Position numbers and translations under genes: made by a program | Shown here: in pieces, positions 25,384 through 35,115 of the stretch | How the letters are laid out: each line of letters begins with the position of its first letter | Position numbering within the stretch: position 1 is the first letter of the stretch | From: Cyclobacteriaceae bacterium | GTDB taxonomy: Bacteria; Bacteroidota; Bacteroidia; Cytophagales; Cyclobacteriaceae | Direction of reading: 5' to 3' | Assembly (NCBI GenBank): GCA_019638235.1 | Contig: JAHBUE010000001.1 | Coordinates: 2,466,492 to 2,530,491 of the forward strand | DNA length: 64,000 nt | Notes under the pieces: model-generated | Told to the model about the DNA's origin: nothing | Database searches by the model: none | The model's input: the letters and a program-made list of their open reading frames with translations, nothing else

Positions 25384-27024
25384 TTAATGGTTGTGTGGTA
25401 AATTACTAACCGGCTGTTTTTCAGAATACACAATCAAATCATTAATCCGGTATTCATATCCGGGGTTGTGGTTAATCCACTTTAATGTTACCGTATGGCG
25501 ACCTTCTGTCATCTGATACTTCCATGCCGGCTCAAGTCTGCGCGAAGAATTTTTCATCGGCAGCTTTATGGTTTCATCCAATGCTCCGTCAACATACACT
25601 TCCATAATCGCCACATAGGTATCGTTTAATTCAGCCAGGCCGAGCGGTTCGGAACCATACGTGCGTTTTGAAATCCGGTCGATGTAATCGCCATCAATTT
25701 TAGAGCGCTTCACCATGTTGCCATACAACAAATACCCGTTGCCTGTAAATTCAAATGTTATTTCATCGGTAAACGACTCGTCAATTTTATTTCGCTCAAT
25801 CGGAAACGTGTTTGCAAAGTTTTGTTCAACCGCAACCGCTTTGGGTTTTTCGAGCGGTATGGTTACTTCTTCACCTTCTGCACTACCGCCCGTTTTTGTA
25901 ATTAATTCAAGCGCGTGTTTAAAACTCCATTGATAGGCTTTCGCCAACGATACTTCGGTGTTTTCAAAATTATCGTTTTCAATCTCTTGTAAGGGCTTCA
26001 ACCAAAAGTCGGGGATTTTATCGTACCCAAGCATAACACCCAGCACCCCGCCTACCGTTGCCGGATTACAATCGGCATCCTGACCGCAACGCGCGGCAAT
26101 ATCAACCGACTTCGTGAAATCGCCATTGCCATACAGCATACCAATGGCCACGTAAGCCGAGTTAATTCTCGCATCAATGTTGAAGCCTAAGAAAACTCCT
26201 TTCGGGCAACCGACATCCTTATTCCATTTTTTCTGAACCTCAAACCATGTTTGTTTCCAATCGGTTGGATATTGCTTATGCCATTTAATAACATCGGCAA
26301 TGCAATCGTAAAACTGCGTGCCTTGCGGAATGGTTTTTATCGCTTCTTCAACAATATAAATCGGGTCGTCCGATACAAATGCCAGCGAATACATGGCCGA
26401 CACAAATACACCACCGTAATATCCATCGCCACTGTTCATAATGTGCCCTACCCTGTCGGCAATATCGGCAGCCTGATTCACCATGCCGGGCGCCATCAAG
26501 CCAATGAAGTCCGCCTCAATCTGGAAATCAATATCATCGGCATGAGGATTGTTTTTCCAATGGCCGGAAGCCGGAGGCATAATCCCATTTAAAATATTGT
26601 AGCGCGAAGCCTGATTGGCGTGCGCCAAATGATAGGCCGTGTTTGACCAATGTTTTGCAATGGAATCGGCAGGGGCATCGAGTCCATACAATTCAAATGC
26701 GTGCACAAAATTCAAATCGGTATAAATATCATCGAACAAGCCGGGCTTTTTATCCCACCAGTATTTAACATAGTGTTCGTCCCACGGAATGATGTGCGTT
26801 TCATCAATAAGCGAGCCCTGATATTTAAATTCAACCGGTGCGCCATACACTACACCAATAGTTTGACCTGCCCAGCCTCCGCTGATTTTATTTTGAAGTT
26901 CGGCTTTCGACATGGTAACAGAGCCTTTCGCCAACACATCGTCAGAAGTTGTTGTTTCGGACGTACATCCGAAAACAACAACCGCTAACACAAACAAACA
27001 ACTAACCCTAACTACTAAATTCAT
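25384..27024 (-). CDS. ADP-ribosylglycohydrolase family lipoprotein (second of three)
   Basis: Start chosen at ATG 27024, which begins a proper lipoprotein signal (VVVFGCTSE, Cys about 20) and leaves one base after the preceding stop; an ATG at 27051 would overlap the upstream gene. The catalytic domain contains KISGGWAGQTIGVVYG, DDIYTDLNFVHAFELYG, HADDIDFQIEADFIG and CGQDADCNPATVGGVLG, so both metal sites look intact in modified form. The C-terminal beta domain is longer than in the third copy by a loop near residue 470. It shares an almost identical block around the PPASGHW segment with the next gene, pointing to a fairly recent duplication. Confidence 0.86.
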   Translation of the reverse strand: MNLVVRVSCLFVLAVVVFGCTSETTTSDDVLAKGSVTMSKAELQNKISGGWAGQTIGVVYGAPVEFKYQGSLIDETHIIPWDEHYVKYWWDKKPGLFDDIYTDLNFVHAFELYGLDAPADSIAKHWSNTAYHLAHANQASRYNILNGIMPPASGHWKNNPHADDIDFQIEADFIGLMAPGMVNQAADIADRVGHIMNSGDGYYGGVFVSAMYSLAFVSDDPIYIVEEAIKTIPQGTQFYDCIADVIKWHKQYPTDWKQTWFEVQKKWNKDVGCPKGVFLGFNIDARINSAYVAIGMLYGNGDFTKSVDIAARCGQDADCNPATVGGVLGVMLGYDKIPDFWLKPLQEIENDNFENTEVSLAKAYQWSFKHALELITKTGGSAEGEEVTIPLEKPKAVAVEQNFANTFPIERNKIDESFTDEITFEFTGNGYLLYGNMVKRSKIDGDYIDRISKRTYGSEPLGLAELNDTYVAIMEVYVDGALDETIKLPMKNSSRRLEPAWKYQMTEGRHTVTLKWINHNPGYEYRINDLIVYSEKQPVSNLPHNH

Positions 27025-27025
27025 G

Positions 27026-29038
27026 CTACTTATTTTCTGATTTATAAACACTCAATTCCGTTATCGATGTAAACCCGGATACATTTTTTGTGTACTTGTG
27101 CCAGTGGTCTTGTACAGCCGCATCGCCAATAATGCGAATGGCTTTTGTTTTAACCGGCTTAAAGCTGATTACATACTCAACAAAATGAGGCTGAAAGAAA
27201 ACAATATCCGTTTTCGGTAAAGGCGGATTAATATTCACGCTCTCTACCGGAACCCATCTACCTTCTTCATTTTTATACTGAACGTTCAGCGATGTAAACC
27301 AGCCTCCGAACTCTTCCATGCCGCCTGTAAAAAACGCCAGCATATCAATCGACTGTTCATCCTTCCACTCATATCCGTAGTAATCAACTTTAGGAAGTTT
27401 TGCTTTGGCAGCCAAACTGTAAAATACCGAGCCTGTTGTTCCGTAAATATTTCCATCGCGGATAACGTCAGGAGTTTTTGCGTACATCGATTTCCCAAAC
27501 GTTACCCATGCCGAATCAATTACGCCTTCATTCAACTGCTGAATGTTTGACAACACGGCAGAAGCCTTACCTGCAATGTTTTCGGAACGAACCAACAACT
27601 CAAAGTCTTTCTTTAAAAATTTCTTACCGTTATCTAACTGAACCGTAATGTTATACTTACCGGCTGTAGCTGGCGTGCCCGAAAGTTTACCATTGGTAAA
27701 CGTTATGCCTGCCGGAAGCTCGCCTCCTACAAGTTTCCAGTTATATTTTTTATTGGCATCGCTGTAAAAATTAAAATCAACAGGCTTGTTTACTTCCATG
27801 CGCGCGGCAGGGCCAATGTAAAATTCAACCGGCACATCAAATGTTGCCGTTGTGTTAATGGTAACTTTTTCGGCACCGGCTTTACCCGAAACTTTTCCGC
27901 CTTTGGCTTTAACCAAATCAAGCGTAACGGCAAGGGTTCTGTCAATCATATCGTTAATGCTTGCATCGGGCAGCTCATGGCGGGTAATGTTAATATAGGT
28001 GTCGTTAAATGGTTTTGTCCAGCCTTCAATCGGTAAATACAAATCGGCAGGCAATCCTTTCAACCCGCTGATTACACCCAAAATACCTGCTACGGTTGCG
28101 GCCTGATTGTCGGCATCAAAGCCCATCGCACACGACAAGTCGAGCGTGCGTTGAAAATCGCCATTGCCATACAGCATCGCTAAAATGCCGCACGCGCCAT
28201 TCAGGTTTGCATTCCAGATTGTTTTGGTAAGGTCAGGCTCGTTGATATAATATTTTTCGGCCATTTCTTTCCACGCATCCTGCCATTTGTTTGGATATTT
28301 TTTATGCAGGGCTATCATATCACGAATCGTTTGCGCATAACGGCCATTCGCGGGTAATTCTTTCAACCCGATGTCGATGAGTTTGCGTACATCTTTCTCG
28401 AAAAATGCCGCAGCATACATGGCTCCGTAATGCACGGTTGGCTCTGCACCCCAATCATCGCTGGTGATTAATGCCGCCCAGTCGGATTTTTGTGCGGCAT
28501 ACTTTACCATACCGGGCGCAGTATAAGCCCATATTTCATTAATCAACTGTGGGTCGATTTGAAACCAGTGCGGGTTAATATTTCTGTCGCCTGTAAACGG
28601 AGGCGTGAAACCAAAGTGCATCAAACCCAATGCTCCGCGATTAGCAAGCCACACGCGGTCGCGGATATGGAACATCCACGCTTCACGCATTTGCTCGTAC
28701 GTGGGTTCATACCCAAATTTTTCCATGGTGAGTAAATACATATACTCAACATCGGTATCATCATCCGAAAACGCGCCTTTATATTGCTTTAGCTTGTCTA
28801 AGTTTTTGGTATAACCATACGGCCATTTGCTATCATCGCCCGGTGCATCAATGTATTTGTTTTCGTGTGGCAGGCCGTAAATGTTACCAATCATCTGACC
28901 AATCCATGCACCTGCAATTTTATCACGCAGTTCGGCCTTCGAGATGGTTTTTGTTTTTTGCGCCAACAGCGGCTGTGCAAAAACAACTGCACTTAAAAAC
29001 AGAACACTTATTACAATATGTTTATACCGGGTAGTCAT
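27026..29038 (-). CDS. ADP-ribosylglycohydrolase family protein with Ig-like and C-terminal binding domains (first of three)
   Basis: Secreted (signal about 1-26, ending LLAQ, no lipobox). The ADP-ribosylglycohydrolase domain (about 33-375) has KIAGAWIGQMIGNIYGLPH, SDDDTDVEYMYL as first metal site, closer to the classic TDDT than in its paralogues, and MGFDADNQAATVAGILG as second. A putative-Ig module follows (about 420-490, LPAGITFTNGKLSGTPATAG) and then a beta-sandwich domain of the discoidin type (about 500-665). At 670 residues it is much longer than single-domain members. It lies 5 bp after susD. The extra domains suggest action on a large or surface-held substrate. Confidence 0.87.
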   Translation of the reverse strand: MTTRYKHIVISVLFLSAVVFAQPLLAQKTKTISKAELRDKIAGAWIGQMIGNIYGLPHENKYIDAPGDDSKWPYGYTKNLDKLKQYKGAFSDDDTDVEYMYLLTMEKFGYEPTYEQMREAWMFHIRDRVWLANRGALGLMHFGFTPPFTGDRNINPHWFQIDPQLINEIWAYTAPGMVKYAAQKSDWAALITSDDWGAEPTVHYGAMYAAAFFEKDVRKLIDIGLKELPANGRYAQTIRDMIALHKKYPNKWQDAWKEMAEKYYINEPDLTKTIWNANLNGACGILAMLYGNGDFQRTLDLSCAMGFDADNQAATVAGILGVISGLKGLPADLYLPIEGWTKPFNDTYINITRHELPDASINDMIDRTLAVTLDLVKAKGGKVSGKAGAEKVTINTTATFDVPVEFYIGPAARMEVNKPVDFNFYSDANKKYNWKLVGGELPAGITFTNGKLSGTPATAGKYNITVQLDNGKKFLKKDFELLVRSENIAGKASAVLSNIQQLNEGVIDSAWVTFGKSMYAKTPDVIRDGNIYGTTGSVFYSLAAKAKLPKVDYYGYEWKDEQSIDMLAFFTGGMEEFGGWFTSLNVQYKNEEGRWVPVESVNINPPLPKTDIVFFQPHFVEYVISFKPVKTKAIRIIGDAAVQDHWHKYTKNVSGFTSITELSVYKSENK

Positions 29039-29043
29039 TATTA

Positions 29044-30546
29044 TTAATACGGGTTTTGTGTTAACGTTGGATTAGCATTTAAAGCCGTTTGCGGGATGGG
29101 GAAAAGTTTAGCTTTCGGTGCGGAAGCCGGTTTGTTCCACCAGGGATTTCCCCACACGCCAAATCGTATCTGGTCGTTGCGCCTGCGTCCTTCCCACGCA
29201 AATTCTCTTCCCAGTTCATCTAATAATTCGTTGGCTGTTAAATCGCCAACGGTATAGGGCGGCATATTGGCGCGCGTGCGTATCTTTTGCAAATCAGGGT
29301 CGTCAATAAATTCGCTGGCACGGCCTAAGCGCCATAATGCTTCGAGTTTTGTATATAATACATCAGCATAGCGGAACAACACGAAATCATTTTCCATATC
29401 ATTCTCATAATACTGCAACCCCTCCTGGTATTCGTACTTAGCGCATCGTGCGCCTTCCCATTCGCCACGCGAGCGGTAATCGCCAATCGTTGACGTATAG
29501 ATAAAAGGCTGCCCACCGATAACAATAGGTGCACCGCTTTTATCATATTGCTGCCCGACTAAGAATGATTTCCTGCGTAGGTCGTTCGCATCGAACTTAT
29601 CAAAAAACGGAGGTTCCACTACAAAGCCGTCCCAGGGTTCGCCTATAAAATTGTATGTGGCACGGCTGGCCGAGTTTAGCGTTAACGTCCACCAATACAG
29701 GTGATCGTTGGTTAAGATGGAGTTATAGACGATAACAAAAATGTTTTCTTTCGAGCCTTCATTATTGATTTTAAAGTTCGCGAAGTAATCATCTTCAATT
29801 TCGTAAGCGTTTAACGCGATTACGGCATCGCACGCATCAACAGCTTTCTGCCATTGTTGAGTGCCAATCCACTCCTCAGCATTCATATACACTTTGGCTA
29901 ACAATGTATAGGCCATGCCTTTTGTTACCCTTCCGTAGTATGATGGTGTTGGTTGCTCCTGTAAATACTGGATGTTATCCGTTATCTCATCCACAAGATA
30001 ATCATACACAAACTGGCGGTCTTTCTGAGGCGGGAAACCGCGCTCGGTAAAATCAAGCGAAAAAGGAACATTACCCCAGTTATCGGTAGCCCAGTAATAG
30101 AAATAGGCTCGTAAAATTTTTATTTCGGCCATGATTTGTTCCTTGCCTTCAAACTCCAGGTCACCAACTACATACAACACTTCGTTGCATGATGTTATTC
30201 CCTCAAAAACAAACTCCCACGACTGCCGTAGTATTTTATTGTTGGGTGTAAACTGATGCGCGTGCAACTCATTCCACCGGCCTTGTTCCCACCAATCGCC
30301 ATTGTGCTTTCCGGGAATAACCAATTCATCGGACGCATTTTGCATTAACGACCACAACATTTGTTCTTCCGGGAACGGATGGAGCATGGTATAGGGCCGT
30401 GCCGCATACATGATTATCTCTTTCTCGGTTTTGAACCAGTCTTTTACCTGCACATCAGAATATAAATTTTCTGACAGGTCAAAACATGAGGTTACTGTAA
30501 ACATCAGTACAACAACTATGGGTAATGATTTTAAAAAACTTTTCAT
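29044..30546 (-). CDS. SusD/RagB family lipoprotein (locus 2)
   Basis: Substrate-binding lid of the second SusCD pair. Lipobox VTSCFDLSENLYSD gives the lipid Cys near 21. The helical core includes QSWEFVFEGITSCNEVLYVV and ILRAYFYYWATDNWGNVPF, and the C-terminus closes with LFPIPQTALNANPTLTQNPY as in most SusD proteins. At 500 residues it is complete. Sequence differs strongly from the locus 1 SusD, in line with a different ligand. It sits 17 bp after susC. Confidence 0.93.
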   Translation of the reverse strand: MKSFLKSLPIVVVLMFTVTSCFDLSENLYSDVQVKDWFKTEKEIIMYAARPYTMLHPFPEEQMLWSLMQNASDELVIPGKHNGDWWEQGRWNELHAHQFTPNNKILRQSWEFVFEGITSCNEVLYVVGDLEFEGKEQIMAEIKILRAYFYYWATDNWGNVPFSLDFTERGFPPQKDRQFVYDYLVDEITDNIQYLQEQPTPSYYGRVTKGMAYTLLAKVYMNAEEWIGTQQWQKAVDACDAVIALNAYEIEDDYFANFKINNEGSKENIFVIVYNSILTNDHLYWWTLTLNSASRATYNFIGEPWDGFVVEPPFFDKFDANDLRRKSFLVGQQYDKSGAPIVIGGQPFIYTSTIGDYRSRGEWEGARCAKYEYQEGLQYYENDMENDFVLFRYADVLYTKLEALWRLGRASEFIDDPDLQKIRTRANMPPYTVGDLTANELLDELGREFAWEGRRRNDQIRFGVWGNPWWNKPASAPKAKLFPIPQTALNANPTLTQNPY

Positions 30547-30563
30547 ATCCGTTTTCTTTTCAA

Positions 30564-33533
30564 TTAAAACGTTGCATTTAAACCTATTGTAAGGGTTGTT
30601 GTTCGCGGGTAATATCCAAGCGACTCAACACCAGGGAATAACCCGCCCAATCTTACTTCCGGGTCGAGTCCTTTGTAACCGGTTATCCACAATACATTTT
30701 GTGCGCTTCCAAATACAGAAACCCTCGACACATATTTATTGGATGGAACATCGAATGTATAGCCCAACGTAATGTTATCGAATTTGAAAAACGTGGCACT
30801 CTCCACATACTTGGAAGAGTAAACAGCGTTGCCGGTGAACTCAGGGTTTTCTAATTGAGATTTCACCACGTTTCGCAACCCGATACTTGTCCAGTTTTCG
30901 TAATAGATGCGGTAGCTGTTCAGCACCTTACCACCAATGTTTGAACGGAACAAAAGATTCAGATTCCAGTTTTTATATGAGATGTTGTTACTCCATCCCA
31001 ATACAACAGCCGGGTATGCACTGCCAATGTTTTCCCAGTTCTCTTCATTTACCTGCCCTACTGGGTTGGCGTTTCTAAACACATCGTTACCGTATTCATC
31101 AACACCCAACCATACCGGGCCATAAAACTGACCTAACGATTTTCCTTCTTCAATGCGTTGTGCGTTCACGCCAATAGCTCCGCCAATCCACGCTCCATAA
31201 ATTGTGCCGGTGGTAAACTCTTCGTTTGAAATCTTCTTGAGTTTATTCCGGTTGTGGCTTGCCGTTAACGTTGAGTTCCATTTTAAATCTGTTTTATTAA
31301 TGAGCGAACCATTTAACGTTAACTCAATACCCGTGTTGCTGATAGTGCCCACATTAGTCCACATATACGGTACTAAGTATGGAGGTGTAGGCACGGCATA
31401 TTCAAAAATCAAATCAGAGCTTTCGCGATAATAGTAATCGAGTGTTCCGCTTAGTTTCCTGTTAAACAATCCAAAGTCAACACCTACGTTTAACTCGCGT
31501 TTCTTTTCCCAGCGCAAATCGGGGTTGGGGTTTGATGATGGCCCATAGGTGTTAATCCATTGACCATTATAATAGAACCGCCCGCCAGAACTAAGACGCA
31601 AAAGCGAAAGGTAGTTCGGGAAATCCTGGTTACCGGTTACACCATATCCTACACGAAGTTTTAATTCATCAACCGAATTTATCCCTTGCATAAATCCTTC
31701 TTCGTTCATTCTCCAGCCTACACTCACTGCAGGAAACAACCCCCACTTGTGGTTATCGCCAAAACGGGTTGAGCCATCGCGCCTAAGCGAAACGGAAGCC
31801 ATATAGCGTTCATCAAAATTATATTTTACACGACCAAAGAGTGAGATTAACCGGCCATCGCCACGATAGGAGCTCATACCTGCCTGACCGTTCAGGCGAT
31901 ACGACCCATTGCCAATGTTGTTGTATTCAAACAAATCAGAATCAAACCCGGCATTGCTCATATACGAATTGTTGGTTGAGGTTTCCTGGAATGAATACCC
32001 GGCAATAGCTTCAAACTCGTGCCGGCCTATATTGGTTTGATATAAAAAATTCGATTCAAATTGGTTCTGCTCATCACGACCATTCTCAATCTCTGCTTCA
32101 CCATTCATACCCAAACTGCCCGGATAGTATTGTGATTTGTAAGAACTTCCTTCCCATGCAGACTTTTGCATGGAAACAAAGTTTATCCAGCTAAGTGATT
32201 CCGAAATTTTTAATGTACCGCGCAGGTTAATCACCAAATCAGTGGTTTTGCTTTCACGCTTGCGTTCATTCAGCATGGCTACCGGGTTTCGGTAATCAAG
32301 CCCTGGTACAAGCGAATAGCCACCGGCATAATCGTTAGTCGGGTCATAAACCGGTTGCGTAGGGTTTTGTATGAATGCCTGATAGAACACATCATAATTT
32401 GCAGGATTAAGAATGCGAACGTTGTTGGTAAAATTCAAATCAAGATCGAGGCGGTCGTTCAATACTTTCTGACGCAGATTTGAGCGCAACAAATACCGCT
32501 TCGACTGGTTATCTTTTAACAAGCCCTGGTTATTCAAATACGTGAACGAAGTGCGGTGCGAAAGTTTATCCGTTCCGCCAGACAAGACAATATTGTGCTG
32601 GGTGCTTACCGGCAGGTCGCGGGTAACTTCATCAAGCCAATCTGTTTTTGCGCCTAACAGATTAGACATTTTTGAAGGTGCATAGGTTTCTATTGCATAC
32701 TTAAATTCATCGGCCGTTAAATTCTCAACAGTTCTGGGAAAGGCTTGTACCGAAACCTGCGCTGCATACTCTAATTTTGTTTCGCCCGAACGCGCCTGCT
32801 TGGTTGTAATGATAATAACACCGTTTGTACCACGTGTACCGTAAATAGCTGCGGCTGACCCATCTTTCAGAACATCAAACGTTTCAACATCCTGGAAGTT
32901 TATGTTTTTAAGATCGGCACCGATAACGCCATCAATGATAATCAACGGCTGTTTACCGGCTTCCAACGTGTTAACACCCCGCAGAATAAATTCATACCCG
33001 CCATTGGGGTCGGCACCGTTGGGTTGCGAAATAGTTAAACCGGCAACTTTACCCTGAATCAACCCAACCGGGTCGGTAAAGGCTCCTCCATTAAAATCTT
33101 TTGTCTTTAAGGTTGTAACCGATCCGGTAATTTCCTTTTTAGTTGACGTACCGTAACCTATCATTACTACTTCGTCTAACGTGGCAACAGTTTCAACCAA
33201 TTCAACATTAATCGTTGTGTTATTCCCGGTTACTATCTCAATAGTTTCATAGCCCACAAATGAAAACACAAGCGTAGCGCCAGGTTGTATGCTTACAACA
33301 TACTTACCTTCGGCATCTGTCATCGTTCCTTGTTGTGTTCCTTTTACAGCCACATTAACACCCGGCATGGTTTCACCGGCAGCTTTATCTTTTACGGTAC
33401 CCGTAACCTGTGTGGTTTGTGCCTGTACTGTACTTTGAAAAATCAATACAAAGAATAGTACAGCTCCCAGAACCTGCACAAGTGAGCCTTTAAAAACAGA
33501 ATAGCTAAAGTTTGATTTCATAGCAATGCTCAC
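30564..33533 (-). CDS. SusC/RagA TonB-dependent transporter (locus 2)
   Basis: Outer-membrane importer of the ribosyl-compound operon. An inner ATG four codons on (33521) is a likely alternative start. The signal peptide runs to about residue 38 (ending TVQA), followed by the carboxypeptidase-like domain (VTGTVKDKAAGETMPGVNV), a TonB-box-like LDEVVMIGYGTSTKKE, plug motifs FILRGVNTL and IIDGVIG, and a barrel ending TTLTIGLNATF. At 989 residues it is full length. It starts 3 bp after the ribokinase stop, an unusual order in which the cytoplasmic kinase leads the transport genes. Confidence 0.94.
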   Translation of the reverse strand: MSIAMKSNFSYSVFKGSLVQVLGAVLFFVLIFQSTVQAQTTQVTGTVKDKAAGETMPGVNVAVKGTQQGTMTDAEGKYVVSIQPGATLVFSFVGYETIEIVTGNNTTINVELVETVATLDEVVMIGYGTSTKKEITGSVTTLKTKDFNGGAFTDPVGLIQGKVAGLTISQPNGADPNGGYEFILRGVNTLEAGKQPLIIIDGVIGADLKNINFQDVETFDVLKDGSAAAIYGTRGTNGVIIITTKQARSGETKLEYAAQVSVQAFPRTVENLTADEFKYAIETYAPSKMSNLLGAKTDWLDEVTRDLPVSTQHNIVLSGGTDKLSHRTSFTYLNNQGLLKDNQSKRYLLRSNLRQKVLNDRLDLDLNFTNNVRILNPANYDVFYQAFIQNPTQPVYDPTNDYAGGYSLVPGLDYRNPVAMLNERKRESKTTDLVINLRGTLKISESLSWINFVSMQKSAWEGSSYKSQYYPGSLGMNGEAEIENGRDEQNQFESNFLYQTNIGRHEFEAIAGYSFQETSTNNSYMSNAGFDSDLFEYNNIGNGSYRLNGQAGMSSYRGDGRLISLFGRVKYNFDERYMASVSLRRDGSTRFGDNHKWGLFPAVSVGWRMNEEGFMQGINSVDELKLRVGYGVTGNQDFPNYLSLLRLSSGGRFYYNGQWINTYGPSSNPNPDLRWEKKRELNVGVDFGLFNRKLSGTLDYYYRESSDLIFEYAVPTPPYLVPYMWTNVGTISNTGIELTLNGSLINKTDLKWNSTLTASHNRNKLKKISNEEFTTGTIYGAWIGGAIGVNAQRIEEGKSLGQFYGPVWLGVDEYGNDVFRNANPVGQVNEENWENIGSAYPAVVLGWSNNISYKNWNLNLLFRSNIGGKVLNSYRIYYENWTSIGLRNVVKSQLENPEFTGNAVYSSKYVESATFFKFDNITLGYTFDVPSNKYVSRVSVFGSAQNVLWITGYKGLDPEVRLGGLFPGVESLGYYPRTTTLTIGLNATF

Positions 33534-33536
33534 GTT

Positions 33537-34454
33537 TTAGTTTTCTACTTCCAATAATGTTAGTTCGTTCCTGAATGGAATGGACGATTGTGCCCCCATT
33601 CGCGTAACCGTAATAGCAGCAACACGTGTTGCGGTTTTAACCGCGTCAAGTATTGATTTACCTTCGGCCAGGCCTACACAAAACGCACCGCTAAACGAAT
33701 CACCCGCAGCGGTTGTATCGATGGCCGTTACGTGTGTAGCCTCTACGGTGTAGTATTGGTCTTTCTCTTTTACAAAAGCTCCCTGCGCTCCCATGGTGAT
33801 CACCACGTTGTCAACTCCCTTCTCGCTGATTACATCGGCAGCTTTTTTGGCGCTGTCCCAGTCAGTAACCTTTACGCCCGAAAGCATTTCTGCTTCGTGT
33901 TCATTGGGTGTGATTACATATAAGCATTTCAATAATTTTTCAGATAATGTTCTTGCTGGTGCCGGGTTCAGAATTACCGGAATCCCTTTTTTGTTAGCCA
34001 ACGCTGCCGCATACTCTACGGTTTCAATCGGTATTTCGAGCTGCATTAATATGAAGCTTCCACTCTCGATTTCCGCCCTTGCACTTTCAATATCTTCGGG
34101 CGATAAGCTGCCGTTTGCACCCGAAGCCACCACGATACAATTCTCACCGTGCGAATCGACCGTAATCAATGCCACACCCGAAGGGTTTTTAGGATCAGAA
34201 AATATGTAATCGGTGTTGATACCTTCGGAGTTGTAAAGCTCAACAGATTGTTTGCCGAATACATCGTTACCGGTTTTTGAAATGAGCGTTACCCGACCGC
34301 CCTGTCGCGCGGCAGTAACGGCCTGGTTAGCACCTTTGCCTCCGGCATTCATCAGAAATGTTCCTCCTAATACCGTTTCGCCTGGTGTTGGAAGCCTGTC
34401 GGTTTTAATCACCATGTCGGTGTTACAACTTCCGATTACTATGATCTTTTTCAT
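33537..34454 (-). CDS. rbsK: Ribokinase
   Basis: PfkB-family sugar kinase that phosphorylates D-ribose to ribose 5-phosphate in the cytoplasm. The N-terminal SCNTDMVIKTDRLPTPGET and NAGGKGANQAV (about 36-46) are the ribokinase sugar-site pattern, NPAPAR and TPNEHEAEML the middle motifs, and DTTAAGDSFSGAFCVGL the ATP/anion hole with catalytic Asp252. At 305 residues it has the usual length. It is the first gene of the operon and follows a promoter shared in design with the citrate operon. A kinase for another pentose is possible, but the motif set fits ribokinase best. Confidence 0.9.
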   Translation of the reverse strand: MKKIIVIGSCNTDMVIKTDRLPTPGETVLGGTFLMNAGGKGANQAVTAARQGGRVTLISKTGNDVFGKQSVELYNSEGINTDYIFSDPKNPSGVALITVDSHGENCIVVASGANGSLSPEDIESARAEIESGSFILMQLEIPIETVEYAAALANKKGIPVILNPAPARTLSEKLLKCLYVITPNEHEAEMLSGVKVTDWDSAKKAADVISEKGVDNVVITMGAQGAFVKEKDQYYTVEATHVTAIDTTAAGDSFSGAFCVGLAEGKSILDAVKTATRVAAITVTRMGAQSSIPFRNELTLLEVEN

Positions 34455-34484
34455 TTATAGAACTTTTCGCGTGGAATAATGCTT

Positions 34485-34523
34485 CAAACGTATGCACTTC
34501 AAACGATTGAATTATCCAAAAAA
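34485..34523 (-). promoter_or_regulatory. Promoter with LacI-like operator, ribokinase-SusCD operon
   Basis: Read on the minus strand: TTTTTTGG (34523-34516), a near-palindrome TTCAATCGTTTGAA (34511-34498), then TACGTTTG (34492-34485), a perfect TAnnTTTG -7 box. The last G of TTTTTTG and the -7 box are 24 bases apart. The palindrome with central CG is of the LacI/PurR/RbsR kind and sits between the promoter boxes, where a bound repressor would block polymerase. The citrate operon has the same arrangement. Confidence 0.65.
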
Positions 34524-34525
34524 TG

Positions 34526-34933
34526 ATTAATTTCAGTAATTATAAAATAACTAAAATTTAATTAATTAGCTTATAATCAATTATTTATATAAATAATTAG
34601 ATGCTAATTTGACATAAACACAATTGAATCAAAACCCTCCTATTCTCCCAGCCAAATTTTAGAAATCGATAGCGGTGCGCAGGGAACGACACCGGAATAC
34701 TTGCCAATTTTTACCTTTTAGAAACATAATTTAAAGCTAAAAAACCGTAAAAGTAGGTGTGCCCACGCTTTCGCGGAAGTGAATTTTTTTATTCGGTTGG
34801 AATCAGCTTATTGTGTTGCACTTATTGGTTGAAACTGAGGGCAAAACAAAGCCTCACAACGGTTTTGTTGTAGGATCCAAATTATTTTGCTAAAAAGGTC
34901 AATAGATTACAAATTATCTGTTACAAACTGTTT
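34526..34933. other. AT-rich intergenic stretch without a gene
   Basis: Between the ribokinase promoter and the arsC remnant. I find no convincing reading frame on either strand, no RNA gene and no strong hairpin. It may hold decayed sequence left by the same event that truncated arsC. Confidence 0.5.
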
Positions 34934-35115
34934 TCAATAGTTTTTTATTTGTTGTCGGACTTGTCTAAACCGTTCTTTAATCTCTTCGTCTGTTCCTGTC
35001 GCTTTTGCAGGGTCGGAAAAATTTTGATGATACCTTTTTGCTGTTGTCGGGAAGAAAGAGCAACGTTCTTTTGCATTGTCGCAAACTGTGATTACAAAAT
35101 CAATATTACGGTCCC
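34934..35115 (-). pseudogene. arsC: Arsenate reductase (thioredoxin-type ArsC) C-terminal remnant
   Basis: The frame reads DRNIDFVITVCDNAKERC, then FFPTTAKRYHQNFSDP and AKATGTDEEIKERFRQVR, which matches the C-terminal half of low-molecular-weight-phosphatase-like ArsC, including the two redox cysteines of the VCDNAKERC motif. The N-terminal half with the catalytic P-loop Cys is missing: upstream the frame runs into the end of citF. It has no start of its own and overlaps the citF stop codon by a few bases in another frame. This is a deletion scar, not a working gene. Confidence 0.8.
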
